From assembly GCF_004168625.1 (NCBI RefSeq), contig NZ_SDWW01000039.1, positions 1 to 44,757 of the forward strand: a stretch of 44,757 nt of DNA. Direction: 5' to 3'. Shown piece by piece: positions 25,048-33,406 of the stretch. This DNA is from Pengzhenrongella frigida (GTDB lineage Bacteria > Actinomycetota > Actinomycetes > Actinomycetales > Cellulomonadaceae). A model generated the notes under the pieces. The model saw only the letters and a list, made by a program, of their open reading frames with translations, did no database searches and was not told where the DNA came from. Within the stretch, counting starts at the first letter, position 1; the number at the start of each line of letters is the position of its first letter. A program made the position numbers and the translations under genes.

Positions 25048-25596
25048 ATGCGCATCTACACCAAGACCGGCGACGACGGCACGACCGGACGCTTCCTCGG
25101 CGGCCGGGTCTCGAAGGGGGACGAGCTGGTCGACGCGAACGGTGACGTCGACGAGTCGGTCGCCCTGCTCGGGGTGGCCCGCAGCGGCTGCAGCGATCCG
25201 GACCTGGCCGAGCTGCTGCTGCGCCTGCAGCGAGAGATGTTCGTGGTGGGCGCCGACCTGGCAGCCAACCCCGAGCGGCGCGAGCGGCTCACCGCCGGGG
25301 TCTCGTTGGTCACACCGGACATGGTCGCCGAGCTGGAGGAGATCATCGACCGGCTCGTGGCCGAGCGACCGCTGCGGCCGGTCTTCGTGGTCCCGGGCGC
25401 GACGCCGACCGGCGCGGCGATCGACCATGCCCGCACGGTCGTCCGCCGGGCGGAACGGCACGTGGTGCGGGCGCAGGAGCACGGTCACGCCGCCAGCCAG
25501 GACACGTTGCGCTACCTGAACCGGCTTTCCGACCTGCTCTTCGTGCTGGCACGCCGGGCGGCCGACGAGGTCGATGAGCCCGCCAGCCGACCGTGA
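25048..25596 (+). CDS. PduO-type cob(I)alamin adenosyltransferase
   Basis: A 182-residue adenosyltransferase that transfers the adenosyl group of ATP to cob(I)alamin, giving adenosylcobalamin. The N-terminal ATP motif is RIYTKTGDDGTTG, followed by GGRVSKGD. The ATP and cobalamin-site residues of the family appear as VFVVPGATP, HARTVVRRAERHVV (two conserved arginines) and YLNRLSDLLFVLARRA. The segment VDANGDVDESVALLG replaces the more usual AYGxVDELN pattern, a moderate divergence. The ATG at 25048 is chosen because homology starts there; no clear ribosome binding site is visible. It is divergent from the riboswitch-controlled B12 importer and supplies the cofactor needed by NrdJ. Confidence 0.9.
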   Translation: MRIYTKTGDDGTTGRFLGGRVSKGDELVDANGDVDESVALLGVARSGCSDPDLAELLLRLQREMFVVGADLAANPERRERLTAGVSLVTPDMVAELEEIIDRLVAERPLRPVFVVPGATPTGAAIDHARTVVRRAERHVVRAQEHGHAASQDTLRYLNRLSDLLFVLARRAADEVDEPASRP

Positions 25597-25677
25597 TCGG
25601 AATCGCAGTGAGGTCCGAACAGGTGACGTGACGTGACACAGCACCGTGCACGGAGGCATACATTGGAGGTGAGGGAT

Positions 25678-25694
25678 ATACCCCCCATGGGTAT
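25678..25694 (+). promoter_or_regulatory. CsoR operator upstream of csoR-copZ-copA
   Basis: ATACCC and GGGTAT are inverted arms around CCCAT, a GC-tract pseudo-palindrome like the known CsoR operator (TACCCnnnnnGGGTA type). It lies 24 bases upstream of the csoR ATG. Binding by apo-CsoR would repress the operon and Cu(I) would release it. Confidence 0.8.
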
Positions 25695-25718
25695 CTGTCG
25701 TCAGCGAGGGAGGGTCGG

Positions 25719-26009
25719 ATGGACCATTCGCCCGGCTACGCCGCCACGAAGGACGCCCAGCTCAAGCGCCTGCGCCGCATCGAGGGCCAGGTACGGGGCC
25801 TGCAGCGCCAGGTCGAGGCCGACACCTACTGCATCGACGTCCTCACCCAGGTCAGCGCGGCCACCAAGGCGCTCGAGTCGTTCGCGCTCGGGCTGCTCGA
25901 CGAGCACCTGAAGCACTGCGTCGCAGCCGCCCTCGCCGCCGGCGGCGCCGAGGCGGACGCCAAGGTGCAGGAGGCCTCGGTTGCCATCGCCCGGCTCGTG
26001 CGCAGCTGA
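25719..26009 (+). CDS. csoR: CsoR-family copper-sensing repressor
   Basis: A 96-residue all-helical DUF156/CsoR repressor. The Cu(I) ligands are C38, H63 and C67 (TYCIDVL and LLDEHLKHC), with the same spacing as C36-H61-C65 of the M. tuberculosis protein, which argues for copper rather than formaldehyde or nickel sensing. [18 protein letters not shown] is the DNA-binding helix typical of the family. The ATG has GAGGGAGGG upstream. It is first in an apparent operon with copZ and copA and sits behind its own operator. Confidence 0.95.
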   Translation: MDHSPGYAATKDAQLKRLRRIEGQVRGLQRQVEADTYCIDVLTQVSAATKALESFALGLLDEHLKHCVAAALAAGGAEADAKVQEASVAIARLVRS

Positions 26010-26063
26010 CCGCCGATCGACCACCAACTTCACACCAACACATCACCACCAGGGGAGAGTTAC

Positions 26064-26291
26064 ATGACCACCACGACCGACTACATCGTCACCGGCATGA
26101 CCTGCGGCCACTGCGTCAGCGCGGTGACCAGCGAGCTGACCGCCCTGCCGGGGGTGAGCGGAGTGTCGATCAACCTCGTGGTCGACGGAAGCTCGACCGT
26201 GACGGTGCAGAGCGCGTCGCCGCTGCCCGAGCAGGCCGTGCGCGAGGCCGTGGACGAGGCGGGCTACGTGTTGCAAGGCGCCAAGGAGTGA
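26064..26291 (+). CDS. copZ: CopZ-like copper chaperone
   Basis: A 75-residue heavy-metal-associated (HMA) domain protein with the Cu(I)-binding motif GMTCGHC (C14 and C17). Helix and strand order match the ferredoxin-like HMA fold: [17 protein letters not shown] and [15 protein letters not shown]. It carries Cu(I) in the cytoplasm to CopA. GGGGAGAG lies just upstream of the ATG. The stop overlaps the copA GTG. Confidence 0.94.
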   Translation: MTTTTDYIVTGMTCGHCVSAVTSELTALPGVSGVSINLVVDGSSTVTVQSASPLPEQAVREAVDEAGYVLQGAKE

Positions 26292-28606
26292 CAGTGCCCA
26301 TCTCGAGCACGCCCGCGTCGCCCCCACCAGCCACCGTCACTGGTGGCGGTGTCGGCAGCGTCGCCGGCACGGGAGCGCCGGCCGACACCGGGACGATCGA
26401 GCTGACCATCGGCGGCATGACCTGCGCGTCCTGCGCGGCCCGCGTCGAGAAGAAGCTCAACCGGATGGACGGCGTCAGCGCCACGGTGAACTACTCCACC
26501 GAGAAGGCCAAGGTCACCTTTGCCTCGACGGTGACCCCGGCCGACCTGGTCGCCACCGTCGAGGCCACCGGCTACAGCGCAGCCCTGCCCGCACCACCGC
26601 GGCGCGACGGGCAGCCAGGTGAGCCGGACCCGGCCGCCGCCGTACGTCGTCGGCTGATCGTCAGCGCCGTCCTGGCGCTGCCGGTGGTCGCGCTGGCGAT
26701 GGTGCCCGCGTGGCAGTTCGACTACTGGCAGTGGGTCTCGCTGGTGCTGGCGACCCCGGTGGTCACCTGGGGTGCGTGGCCGTTCCATCGGGCGGCGTGG
26801 ACGAACCTGAGGCACCGGGCCGCCACGATGGACACCCTCATCAGCCTCGGCGTGCTCGCGGCGTACACGTGGTCCCTGTACGCGCTCCTGTTCGGCGGCG
26901 CCGGCGAGCCGGGCATGGACATGCCGTTCACGCTCGTGCCCTCGAGCGGGACCGGGACGCCCGAGATCTACCTCGAGGTCGCCTCCGCGGTGACCGTGTT
27001 CATCCTGACCGGCCGCTACCTGGAGGCGCGCGCGAAGCGGACCTCCGGGCAGGCCTTGCGGGCGCTGCTCGAGCTCGGAGCCAAGGACGTCGCCGTCCTG
27101 CGCGACGGGGTCGAGACGCGGATCGCGGTCGACGATCTCGTGGTCGGTGACACCTTCGTGGTGCGCCCGGGGGAGAAGCTCGCGACCGACGGCGTCATCG
27201 TCGAGGGCGCCAGCGCGGTCGACGCCTCGATGATCACCGGCGAGTCCGTGCCGGTGGAGGTGGGCCCGGGCGACAGCGTCGTGGGTGCGACCACCAACGC
27301 CGCCGGTCGGCTCGTGGTGCGGGCGACGCGGGTGGGCGGCGACACGCAGCTCGCCCAGATGGCCCGGCTCGTCGCCGACGCCCAGAACGGCAAGGCCGAC
27401 GTGCAGCGGCTGGCGGACCGCGTCTCGGCCGTGTTCGTCCCGATCGTGATCCTGCTGGCGCTGGCGACGCTCGTCGGCTGGCTCGTGCTCGGCCCGAACG
27501 CGCAGGCCGCGTTCACGGCGGCCGTCGCCGTGCTCATCATCGCGTGCCCGTGCGCGCTCGGGCTGGCCACGCCGACGGCGCTCATGGTCGGCACCGGCCG
27601 GGGCGCCCAGCTCGGGATCCTGATCAAGGGTCCGCAGATCCTGGAGTCGACCCGCCGGGTCGACACGATCGTGCTCGACAAGACCGGCACCGTGACCACC
27701 GGCCGGATGAGCCTCGTCGAGGTCATCGCCGCGGACGGGGAGAGCGAGACGGAGGTGCTCCGCCTCGCCGGCGCCCTCGAGGACGCCTCCGAGCACCCCA
27801 TCGCCCGCGCGGTCGCGGATGGCGCCCGCCTCCGGCTCGGCGCTCTGCCGCCGGTCGACGGGTTCGCCAGCACCGAGGGTCGCGGGGTGGCCGGGGTCGT
27901 CGACTCGCGGGCCGTCACCGTCGGCCAGCGATCCTGGCTGGCCGAGGACTGGTCCCAGCACGCCCCGGCCACGCTGCTCGAGGCGTCGGACGCGGCCGAG
28001 CACCTCGGGCGCAGCCCGGTGTGGGTCGGGTGGGACGGCGCGGTCCGGGGGGTCGTGGTGGTGGCCGACACGGTCAAGCCGACGAGCGCCGAGGCGATCA
28101 CCGAGCTTCGCCGGCTCGGGCTGCGTCCGATCCTGCTCACCGGTGACAACGCCCGGTCGGCCGCCGCGGTCGCCGCTCAGGTCGGGATCGATGCTGCCGA
28201 CGTCGTCGCGCAGGTTCGGCCGGCCGAAAAGGTCGAGGTCGTCCGGCGGCTCCAGGCGGAGGGGGGCGTGGTCGCTATGGTCGGTGACGGCGTGAACGAC
28301 GCCGCGGCCCTGGCCCAGTCCGACCTCGGACTCGCCATGGGATCGGGCACGGACGTCGCCATCGAGGCGAGCGATCTGACCCTGGTGCGGTCGGACCTGC
28401 GCTCGGCCGCGGTCGCCATCCGGCTCTCGCGGCGCACGCTCGGCACGATCAAGGGCAACCTGTTCTGGGCGTTCGCCTACAACCTGGCCGCACTGCCGCT
28501 CGCCGCGGCCGGCCTGCTCAACCCGATGATCGCCGGCGCCGCGATGGCGTTCTCGTCGGTCTTCGTCGTGACCAACAGCTTGCGGCTGCGGCGCTTCGAG
28601 GAGTGA
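26288..28606 (+). CDS. copA: CopA, Cu(I)-exporting P1B-type ATPase
   Basis: A 772-residue heavy-metal ATPase. The Pro/Gly-rich first 35 residues precede one N-terminal HMA domain with GGMTCASC (C46 and C49). The membrane CPC metal site is C420-P421-C422, the phosphorylated residue D464 in DKTGTVTTG, the HP motif [11 protein letters not shown] and the hinge [15 protein letters not shown]. The C-terminal membrane segments contain [12 protein letters not shown] and [17 protein letters not shown], both typical of Cu(I) exporters. The start is GTG overlapping the copZ stop; a GTG two codons later is also possible. Confidence 0.96.
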   Translation: MTVPISSTPASPPPATVTGGGVGSVAGTGAPADTGTIELTIGGMTCASCAARVEKKLNRMDGVSATVNYSTEKAKVTFASTVTPADLVATVEATGYSAALPAPPRRDGQPGEPDPAAAVRRRLIVSAVLALPVVALAMVPAWQFDYWQWVSLVLATPVVTWGAWPFHRAAWTNLRHRAATMDTLISLGVLAAYTWSLYALLFGGAGEPGMDMPFTLVPSSGTGTPEIYLEVASAVTVFILTGRYLEARAKRTSGQALRALLELGAKDVAVLRDGVETRIAVDDLVVGDTFVVRPGEKLATDGVIVEGASAVDASMITGESVPVEVGPGDSVVGATTNAAGRLVVRATRVGGDTQLAQMARLVADAQNGKADVQRLADRVSAVFVPIVILLALATLVGWLVLGPNAQAAFTAAVAVLIIACPCALGLATPTALMVGTGRGAQLGILIKGPQILESTRRVDTIVLDKTGTVTTGRMSLVEVIAADGESETEVLRLAGALEDASEHPIARAVADGARLRLGALPPVDGFASTEGRGVAGVVDSRAVTVGQRSWLAEDWSQHAPATLLEASDAAEHLGRSPVWVGWDGAVRGVVVVADTVKPTSAEAITELRRLGLRPILLTGDNARSAAAVAAQVGIDAADVVAQVRPAEKVEVVRRLQAEGGVVAMVGDGVNDAAALAQSDLGLAMGSGTDVAIEASDLTLVRSDLRSAAVAIRLSRRTLGTIKGNLFWAFAYNLAALPLAAAGLLNPMIAGAAMAFSSVFVVTNSLRLRRFEE

Positions 28607-28607
28607 G

Positions 28608-29432
28608 TCAGCCGATCCGGATGAAGACCGGGTTGGAGAAGTAGATCGCGCGGAACTGCACCGTCCCACCGGCCTGGGGCGAGTCGATCAGCTGGTCGCC
28701 GCCGGCGTAGATCCCGATGTGCCCCGGGTGCCAGACGAGGTCGCCCGGCTGGGCGTCCGCCCGGGAGACCACCGTGCCGGCCTCGCGCTGACCTGCGGAC
28801 GTGCGGGGCAGGGTGATTCCGAGCTGGGCGAAGACGTACGAGGTGAAGCCCGAGCAGTCGAACCCCGTCGGCGTCGTGCCGCCGGCGAGGTACGGGACAC
28901 CCACGTAGCGCGCAGCGATCTCGATCACGGCGCTGCCGTTCGCGCTGGCCGGCGCGGGCGCGCCGGTGGCGATCGGAGCGGCCGCGATCGCCGCACGTGC
29001 CTGGCTCCGCGAGGCCGCGGCCTGCGTGCGGGTCGGGGCCGGCGGGGGATCGGCGACGACCGTGAGCGTCGGCAGGTCCAGGCTCCACGCGGTATCGGCG
29101 GCCACGGTCACGACCGGAGCACTCGCGAGCACGGCCCGAGCCGCGGCGGTCAGCGCGGAGGTGTCCACGGCGGCCGGGGAGGCACCGAGCTCGGCTCCCG
29201 GCACGACGGAACCGGAGGCGGCGGGCGCCACGGCGGCTGGAGCTGCCACCGCAGGCGCGGTGAGGCCGGAGACGAGCATCCCGGACGCGGCGGCGACGAC
29301 CGCCGAGCGGCGACCGACCGAGGCGAGGCTGCCGGTGGCGCTCTCCGCGAGGTCCCCGAGCACGGTGCTGGGCCGACCGGCGGCGCGGTGACGGGCAGGG
29401 ATCTGGCTCACGGGTGACGGGCTCACGGGCAT
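28608..29432 (-). CDS. NlpC/P60 family cell-wall hydrolase, exported
   Basis: A 274-residue exported protein with a C-terminal NlpC/P60 endopeptidase domain (about 165-274). Catalytic residues are C193 in FDCSGFTSYVF and H238 in HPGHIGIYAG. The third polar residue is probably in LIDSPQ. The N-terminus is basic (about residues 1-40) with a late hydrophobic export segment SAVVAAASGMLVSGLTAPAV ending in an Ala-rich cleavage region. A long Ala/Pro/Val-rich linker separates it from the catalytic domain. The ATG has GGAGAGG upstream. The 5' leader carries a c-di-AMP riboswitch, as for other actinobacterial wall hydrolases. It converges with copA, two bases apart. Confidence 0.9.
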   Translation of the reverse strand: MPVSPSPVSQIPARHRAAGRPSTVLGDLAESATGSLASVGRRSAVVAAASGMLVSGLTAPAVAAPAAVAPAASGSVVPGAELGASPAAVDTSALTAAARAVLASAPVVTVAADTAWSLDLPTLTVVADPPPAPTRTQAAASRSQARAAIAAAPIATGAPAPASANGSAVIEIAARYVGVPYLAGGTTPTGFDCSGFTSYVFAQLGITLPRTSAGQREAGTVVSRADAQPGDLVWHPGHIGIYAGGDQLIDSPQAGGTVQFRAIYFSNPVFIRIG

Positions 29433-29444
29433 GGTGACCTCTCC

Positions 29445-29612
29445 GGTCGCCTGTGGGGTGAGCTGTCGGGTTCGGGCGGAAGTCGCGCCCGGCCGGTCAC
29501 GATCGACCGGCTTCACCCCAAGGACGCCATCGCGGCGTCCGGTGTTCGTGGTTCCCCCGCTCCTGCCAACGAGATGTCACGGTGCCCGAAGCGGTGGCAG
29601 GATTCGGCGGTC
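29445..29612 (-). promoter_or_regulatory. c-di-AMP riboswitch (ydaO-yuaA type) upstream of the NlpC/P60 gene
   Basis: On the minus strand the leader shows the conserved ydaO blocks in order: GCCGAATCCTGCCACC, GGCAGGAGCGGGGGAACCAC, TTGGGGTGAAGCCGG, and CCGCCCGAACCCGACAGCT followed by CACCCCACAGGCG. The complementary GGCAGGA/TCCTGCC arms form one of the helices. It ends about 13-20 bases before the ATG, overlapping the region of the ribosome binding site. High c-di-AMP turns such genes off in Actinobacteria and Firmicutes, so hydrolase synthesis is tied to cell-wall and potassium status. Confidence 0.92.
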
Positions 29613-29717
29613 CACCCCAGGCGTTCCCGGGGGTGGACCCCGGGGACGATCGACCATACCGCGCACCGGGCGGCCCGGGGACAAAAAGTCCACTGCCGGT
29701 CAAAGTTGCGGACGGAC

Positions 29718-30779
29718 CTAGCGGGCGAGCCGTTCGACCACGGCCCCAAAAGCGGTCGGCAGGTGCACAGCGGTCGGCACGATCGCCCGCCGCAGCGGTG
29801 AGGTCGCCACAGCCACCAACGCGGACGTGAGCGCCCGGTAGTCACGAGTCGACGCCGACCAGGCGCGTTCGTACCCGGCGGCGTCCTCGAGGTGGGCGAC
29901 GGCCGCGGCCGCCTGCGCCAGGCCGACCCGCAGCCCCTCACCCGTCAGCGCGTCGACGTAGCCGGACGCGTCCCCGACCAGGCGCACCCGGCCCGCCGTA
30001 CGGCGCGCGGTCCGCTGCCGGAGCGGACCCGCGCCCCGGATGCTGCCCGCGGGCTCGGCACCCCGCAGCCGCTCGGCGAGCTCGGGGACGGTGTCGAGCG
30101 CGGCGGCGTAGTCGACGTGGGGCGGTCCGAGGAGGGCCACGCCGACCACGTCGTCTGCCACGGGCGTGACGTAGAGCTCGACGGCCGGACCCCAGTGCAC
30201 CTCGACGAGATCGGTCCACGGCGCCACGTGGAAGTGCTGCCGCAGGCCGTAGCGGCGACGGTCGCGGGTGCTGCGACCGCGGGTGGGCGAGGCGGGCTGA
30301 TCGAGACCCGTCAGCCGTCGGACGTTCGAGTGCAGCCCGTCGCAGCCGAGCAGCCAGCGCCCGCGGACCCCGGCGGCCGTCACCGAGTCGGCGTCCTGCT
30401 CGATCTGCCGGACCAGCCCGACGACACGCCGGACGCCGAGCCCGGTCGCCCGGGCGGCCAGGGCCTGGTGCAGGGTGGTGCGCCGCACGCCGAGCCCCCA
30501 CCCGGACTCGAAGTGATGGTCGACGCGCCGGTCACCACCGCGATAGCCGATCCCGGTCAGCAGGTGACCACGCGGGAAGACCCCGAGGCGGGCGAGCGCC
30601 GCGACCGCCCCCGGCATCAGCCCCTCACCGCACGCCTTGTCGATCGCCGCCGCGCGCGGCTCGACCACCACGACGTCCAACCCGGCCAGCCGCGCCTCGA
30701 TCGCGGCGGCGAGCCCGATCGGTCCACCCCCGACGACGAGCACGTCGGTGTCGAGCTCCGGACCTCGCCCGGTGCTCAC
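29718..30779 (-). CDS. FAD-dependent oxidoreductase of the geranylgeranyl-reductase/hydroxylase superfamily
   Basis: A 353-residue flavoprotein with the N-terminal dinucleotide motif VGGGPIGLAAAIEARLAG and a second FAD block LVGDASGYVDALTGEGL near residue 275. The middle block is RWLLGCDGLHSNVRRL, the conserved DG motif. Its GTG overlaps the stop of the methyltransferase gene, so it is the third gene of the type III PKS operon. In Streptomyces griseus the analogous SrsC hydroxylates alkylresorcinols and leads to quinones. A similar ring oxidation is inferred here. Confidence 0.85.
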   Translation of the reverse strand: MSTGRGPELDTDVLVVGGGPIGLAAAIEARLAGLDVVVVEPRAAAIDKACGEGLMPGAVAALARLGVFPRGHLLTGIGYRGGDRRVDHHFESGWGLGVRRTTLHQALAARATGLGVRRVVGLVRQIEQDADSVTAAGVRGRWLLGCDGLHSNVRRLTGLDQPASPTRGRSTRDRRRYGLRQHFHVAPWTDLVEVHWGPAVELYVTPVADDVVGVALLGPPHVDYAAALDTVPELAERLRGAEPAGSIRGAGPLRQRTARRTAGRVRLVGDASGYVDALTGEGLRVGLAQAAAAVAHLEDAAGYERAWSASTRDYRALTSALVAVATSPLRRAIVPTAVHLPTAFGAVVERLAR

Positions 30780-31288
30780 GCCGCACCGACCAGCGCGCGC
30801 TCCTCGGTGGGGATCCGGAAGCGGAGCAGCAGAACGGCGTTGAGCACGGTGAACACGAGCGCGGTGAGCCAGGCGGTGTGCACCAGCGGCAGCGCGATCC
30901 CCTCGATGACGACCGCCACATAGTTCGGGTGCCGCAGCCACCGGTAGGGCCCGCGGTCGACCAGCGGCAGGCCCGGCACCACGATGACCCGGGTGTTCCA
31001 CTGCGGTCCGAGCGTGGCGATGCACCACCACCGCAGGCCCTGGCTCGCGAGTGCGGCGGCGAGCGCGACCCAGCCGAGGCTCGGCAGGAACGGCCGGTCG
31101 GCCGCGTACACCTCGACCACGCAGGCCACGAGCAGCGCGGCATGCAGCGCAACCATCGGCGGGAAGTGCCCCCGACCTGCTTCGACGCCACCTCGGGCGA
31201 ACGCCCACCGAGCGTTGCGGGTGGACACCACGAGCTCCGCGAGCCGCTCGAGGGCGACGACGACGATGAGCAGACCGTAGGCGGCCAT
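30776..31288 (-). CDS. isoprenylcysteine carboxyl methyltransferase (ICMT)-family methyltransferase
   Basis: A 170-residue integral membrane methyltransferase with about five hydrophobic segments. The SAM-binding region is YRWLRHPNYVAVVIEG with a later FRIPTEERAL, the RHPxY...EE signature of ICMT/YpbQ/SrsB proteins. In Streptomyces and Bacillus the partner of a type III PKS (SrsB, BpsB) O-methylates alkylresorcinols or alkylpyrones, and this is the likely role. It starts 4 bases after the PKS stop and overlaps the flavoprotein gene. Confidence 0.87.
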   Translation of the reverse strand: MAAYGLLIVVVALERLAELVVSTRNARWAFARGGVEAGRGHFPPMVALHAALLVACVVEVYAADRPFLPSLGWVALAAALASQGLRWWCIATLGPQWNTRVIVVPGLPLVDRGPYRWLRHPNYVAVVIEGIALPLVHTAWLTALVFTVLNAVLLLRFRIPTEERALVGAA

Positions 31289-31291
31289 CGA

Positions 31292-32371
31292 TCAGGACCC
31301 GTCCGGCCAGGACAGCAGGACGAGCTCGGCGCAGATGCCCGGGCCCAGCGCGAACAGCACGCCGGGCTCTCCAGGCTGCTGCCCACCGCGGGCGAGCGTG
31401 TCCGCGAGCACGTGCAGCACCCCCGACGACGACAGGTTGCCGACCCGTTCGAGCGACCGCCAGCTGAGGTCGAACGCACCGGCGGGCAGGTCGAGCGACC
31501 GGGCCGCCGCCTCGAGGATCCGCGGGCCGCCGGTGTGCGCGACCCAGGTGGGGACGTCGCCGATCTTGAGCTGGTGCGCGGCGAGCAGGTCGGCGACGTC
31601 GTTCCCGAGGTGCTGCTCGACGACGTCGGCCAGGCTGGCGGCGAGCACGATCTTGAACCCGCTGCCGCCGATGTCCCACCCGAGCACGCCCTGCGTGTCC
31701 GGGTAGAGGTTGCTCCGGGTCGCGACGACGTCGGGCCCCACCAGCCCCATCGCGGCGGCACGCGCGTCGCCGACCATGACGACGGCGCTCGCCCCGTCGC
31801 CGAACAGGCCGCTCGAGACCAGGTTGGCCATCGAGTCGTCGCCAGGTTGCATCGTCAGCGAGCACAGCTCGACGGAGAGCAGGACGGCGACCTCGGCCGG
31901 GTGACCCGCGAGGTAGTCGTGCACCCGCGCGATGCCCGCGGCGCCCGCGACACAGCCGAGCCCGAACACCGGGACCCGTTTGACGTCCCGCCGCAGGCCG
32001 AGCCGCGAGACGAGCAGCGCGTCGATCGACGGTGCGGAGATCCCCGTGACCGACGTGAACAGGATGAAGTCGACGTCCTCGGGCACGAGCCCGGCCGCGC
32101 TCAGGGCCCCACGCAACGCGCGCTCGGCCAGGTCCGTGCCGAGGGAGATGAACAGGTCGTTGGCCTGGCCGAAGGTGGTCAGGTCCCGGTAGTCCTCGAG
32201 CGGCATCGCCAGGTGGCGCGTGCGCACCCCGCTGCTCGCGTGCAGGCGTTCGAGCACGGCGCGGCGGGGCGACCCGTCGGCGGTCAGGAGCGAACCGATG
32301 GTGGCGGTGATCTCCTGCTGCGGGTAGCAGAACTCGGGGAGCACGGGGGTCACCGCCGCTATGCGTGACAT
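31292..32371 (-). CDS. type III polyketide synthase (chalcone/stilbene synthase family)
   Basis: A 359-residue homodimeric ketosynthase. The catalytic triad can be placed at C140 (VFGLGCVAGAAG), H279 (WVAHTGGPRIL) and N312 (VGNLSSSGVLHVL). The GDGASAVVMV and GPGICAELVLLSW blocks are also typical. The actinobacterial relatives make alkylresorcinols or alkylpyrones from long acyl starters and malonyl-CoA, giving membrane phenolic lipids. It heads a three-gene minus-strand operon with a methyltransferase and a flavoprotein, and is divergent from a UbiA gene. Product identity is inferred from the neighbours. Confidence 0.93.
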   Translation of the reverse strand: MSRIAAVTPVLPEFCYPQQEITATIGSLLTADGSPRRAVLERLHASSGVRTRHLAMPLEDYRDLTTFGQANDLFISLGTDLAERALRGALSAAGLVPEDVDFILFTSVTGISAPSIDALLVSRLGLRRDVKRVPVFGLGCVAGAAGIARVHDYLAGHPAEVAVLLSVELCSLTMQPGDDSMANLVSSGLFGDGASAVVMVGDARAAAMGLVGPDVVATRSNLYPDTQGVLGWDIGGSGFKIVLAASLADVVEQHLGNDVADLLAAHQLKIGDVPTWVAHTGGPRILEAAARSLDLPAGAFDLSWRSLERVGNLSSSGVLHVLADTLARGGQQPGEPGVLFALGPGICAELVLLSWPDGS

Positions 32372-32484
32372 GTCGGCATCGTGCCATGCTGCGCGTATTT
32401 CGGCCGAGGTTCAGGCCGGTTGATACGGTCCACGCGGAACCTCTCGCGCGAACGGCGAGCGCGAAACCCTCGAGCACAGGACGG

Positions 32485-33330
32485 GTGACGGTGCGACGTC
32501 TCGGGCACACCATCGGCGCGTTGGCACGGTCGTGCCACCTCGGCCCCACCCTGGCTGTGACCGCGCTGACCACCGCTCTCGCCCTCGGCGTGGGCGCGGA
32601 CGCCCGCACCTGCGCCCTGATCTGCGCGGCCATCCTGACCGGCCAGCTCTCGGTCGGCTGGTCCAACGACTGGATCGACGCCGCCCGGGACGCCGCCGTC
32701 GGGCGGCAGGACAAGCCGATCGTCGGGGGGTCGATCTCCACCGCGACCGTTCGCACCGCCGCGCTGATCGCCCTCGCGTGCTGCGTCCCGCTGTCGCTCG
32801 CGACCGGATGGCGCGCCGGGATCGTCCACCTCGCCGCGGTCGCGGCCGCCTGGGCCTACAACCTCGGGCTGAAGTCCACCGCGTGGTCCTGGGCGCCGTA
32901 CGCGTTCTCGTTCGGCCTGCTACCGGCCTTCGTCGCCCTCGCGCTCCCGGGGCACCCGTGGCCGGCAGGCTGGGCGGTGTCGGCCGCGGCGCTGCTCGGT
33001 GTCGGGGCCCATCTCGCGAACGTCGTCCCCGACCTCGACGACGACCGCTCCACCGGCGTGCGCGGCCTGCCGCACCGGCTGGGCGGCGCCGGATCGAGCC
33101 TGCTCGCACCGGCGGTGCTGCTCGGCGCGACGGTCCTCATCGTGCTCGGGCCGGTCGGCAGCCCCAGCGCAGCCGCCTGGCCGGGCCTGGCCGCCGCGAC
33201 CGTGATCGCCGTCGTGGGCGCCGTGGTGGCCCTCACGCGAGCCCGCAGCCGAGTGCCGTTCTACCTGACCATCGCCGTCGCGGCCGTGAACGTCCTGCTG
33301 CTGGTCGGTGCGGGGCCGCGGCTCGTGTGA
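32485..33330 (+). CDS. UbiA-family prenyltransferase
   Basis: About 281 residues from the GTG at 32485; a GTG at 32491 and upstream starts are possible. It has seven to nine hydrophobic segments. The two Asp-rich prenyl-diphosphate sites are SNDWIDAARDAAVGRQDKP (first motif) and VVPDLDDDRSTGVRGLP (second motif). UbiA enzymes attach polyprenyl groups to aromatic acceptors in the membrane. Because it faces the type III PKS operon across a short divergent promoter region, it may prenylate the phenolic lipid made there, or make a separate lipid. I cannot fix its acceptor. Confidence 0.87.
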   Translation: MTVRRLGHTIGALARSCHLGPTLAVTALTTALALGVGADARTCALICAAILTGQLSVGWSNDWIDAARDAAVGRQDKPIVGGSISTATVRTAALIALACCVPLSLATGWRAGIVHLAAVAAAWAYNLGLKSTAWSWAPYAFSFGLLPAFVALALPGHPWPAGWAVSAAALLGVGAHLANVVPDLDDDRSTGVRGLPHRLGGAGSSLLAPAVLLGATVLIVLGPVGSPSAAAWPGLAAATVIAVVGAVVALTRARSRVPFYLTIAVAAVNVLLLVGAGPRLV

Positions 33331-33344
33331 CGGTGCCGGATCGA

Positions 33345-33367
33345 GCCGGCTCCCGCCCGGGGCCGGC
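33345..33367. terminator. possible hairpin between convergent ubiA-like and phosphatase genes
   Basis: Two GCCGGC hexamers 11 bases apart can pair, with an inner CCCG/CGGG option. The element sits between convergent genes and is followed by short imprecise GGTCTGAGGGATCTGAGCGG-like repeats. The stem is short, so support is limited. Confidence 0.35.
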
Positions 33368-33406
33368 GGGTCCGAGGGGTCTGAGGGATCTGAGCGGTCC
33401 GAACGG

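Noticed and set aside
26264-28669. Long antisense frame over copA
   Set aside because: Same GC-shadow pattern, with the copper ATPase motifs on the other strand.
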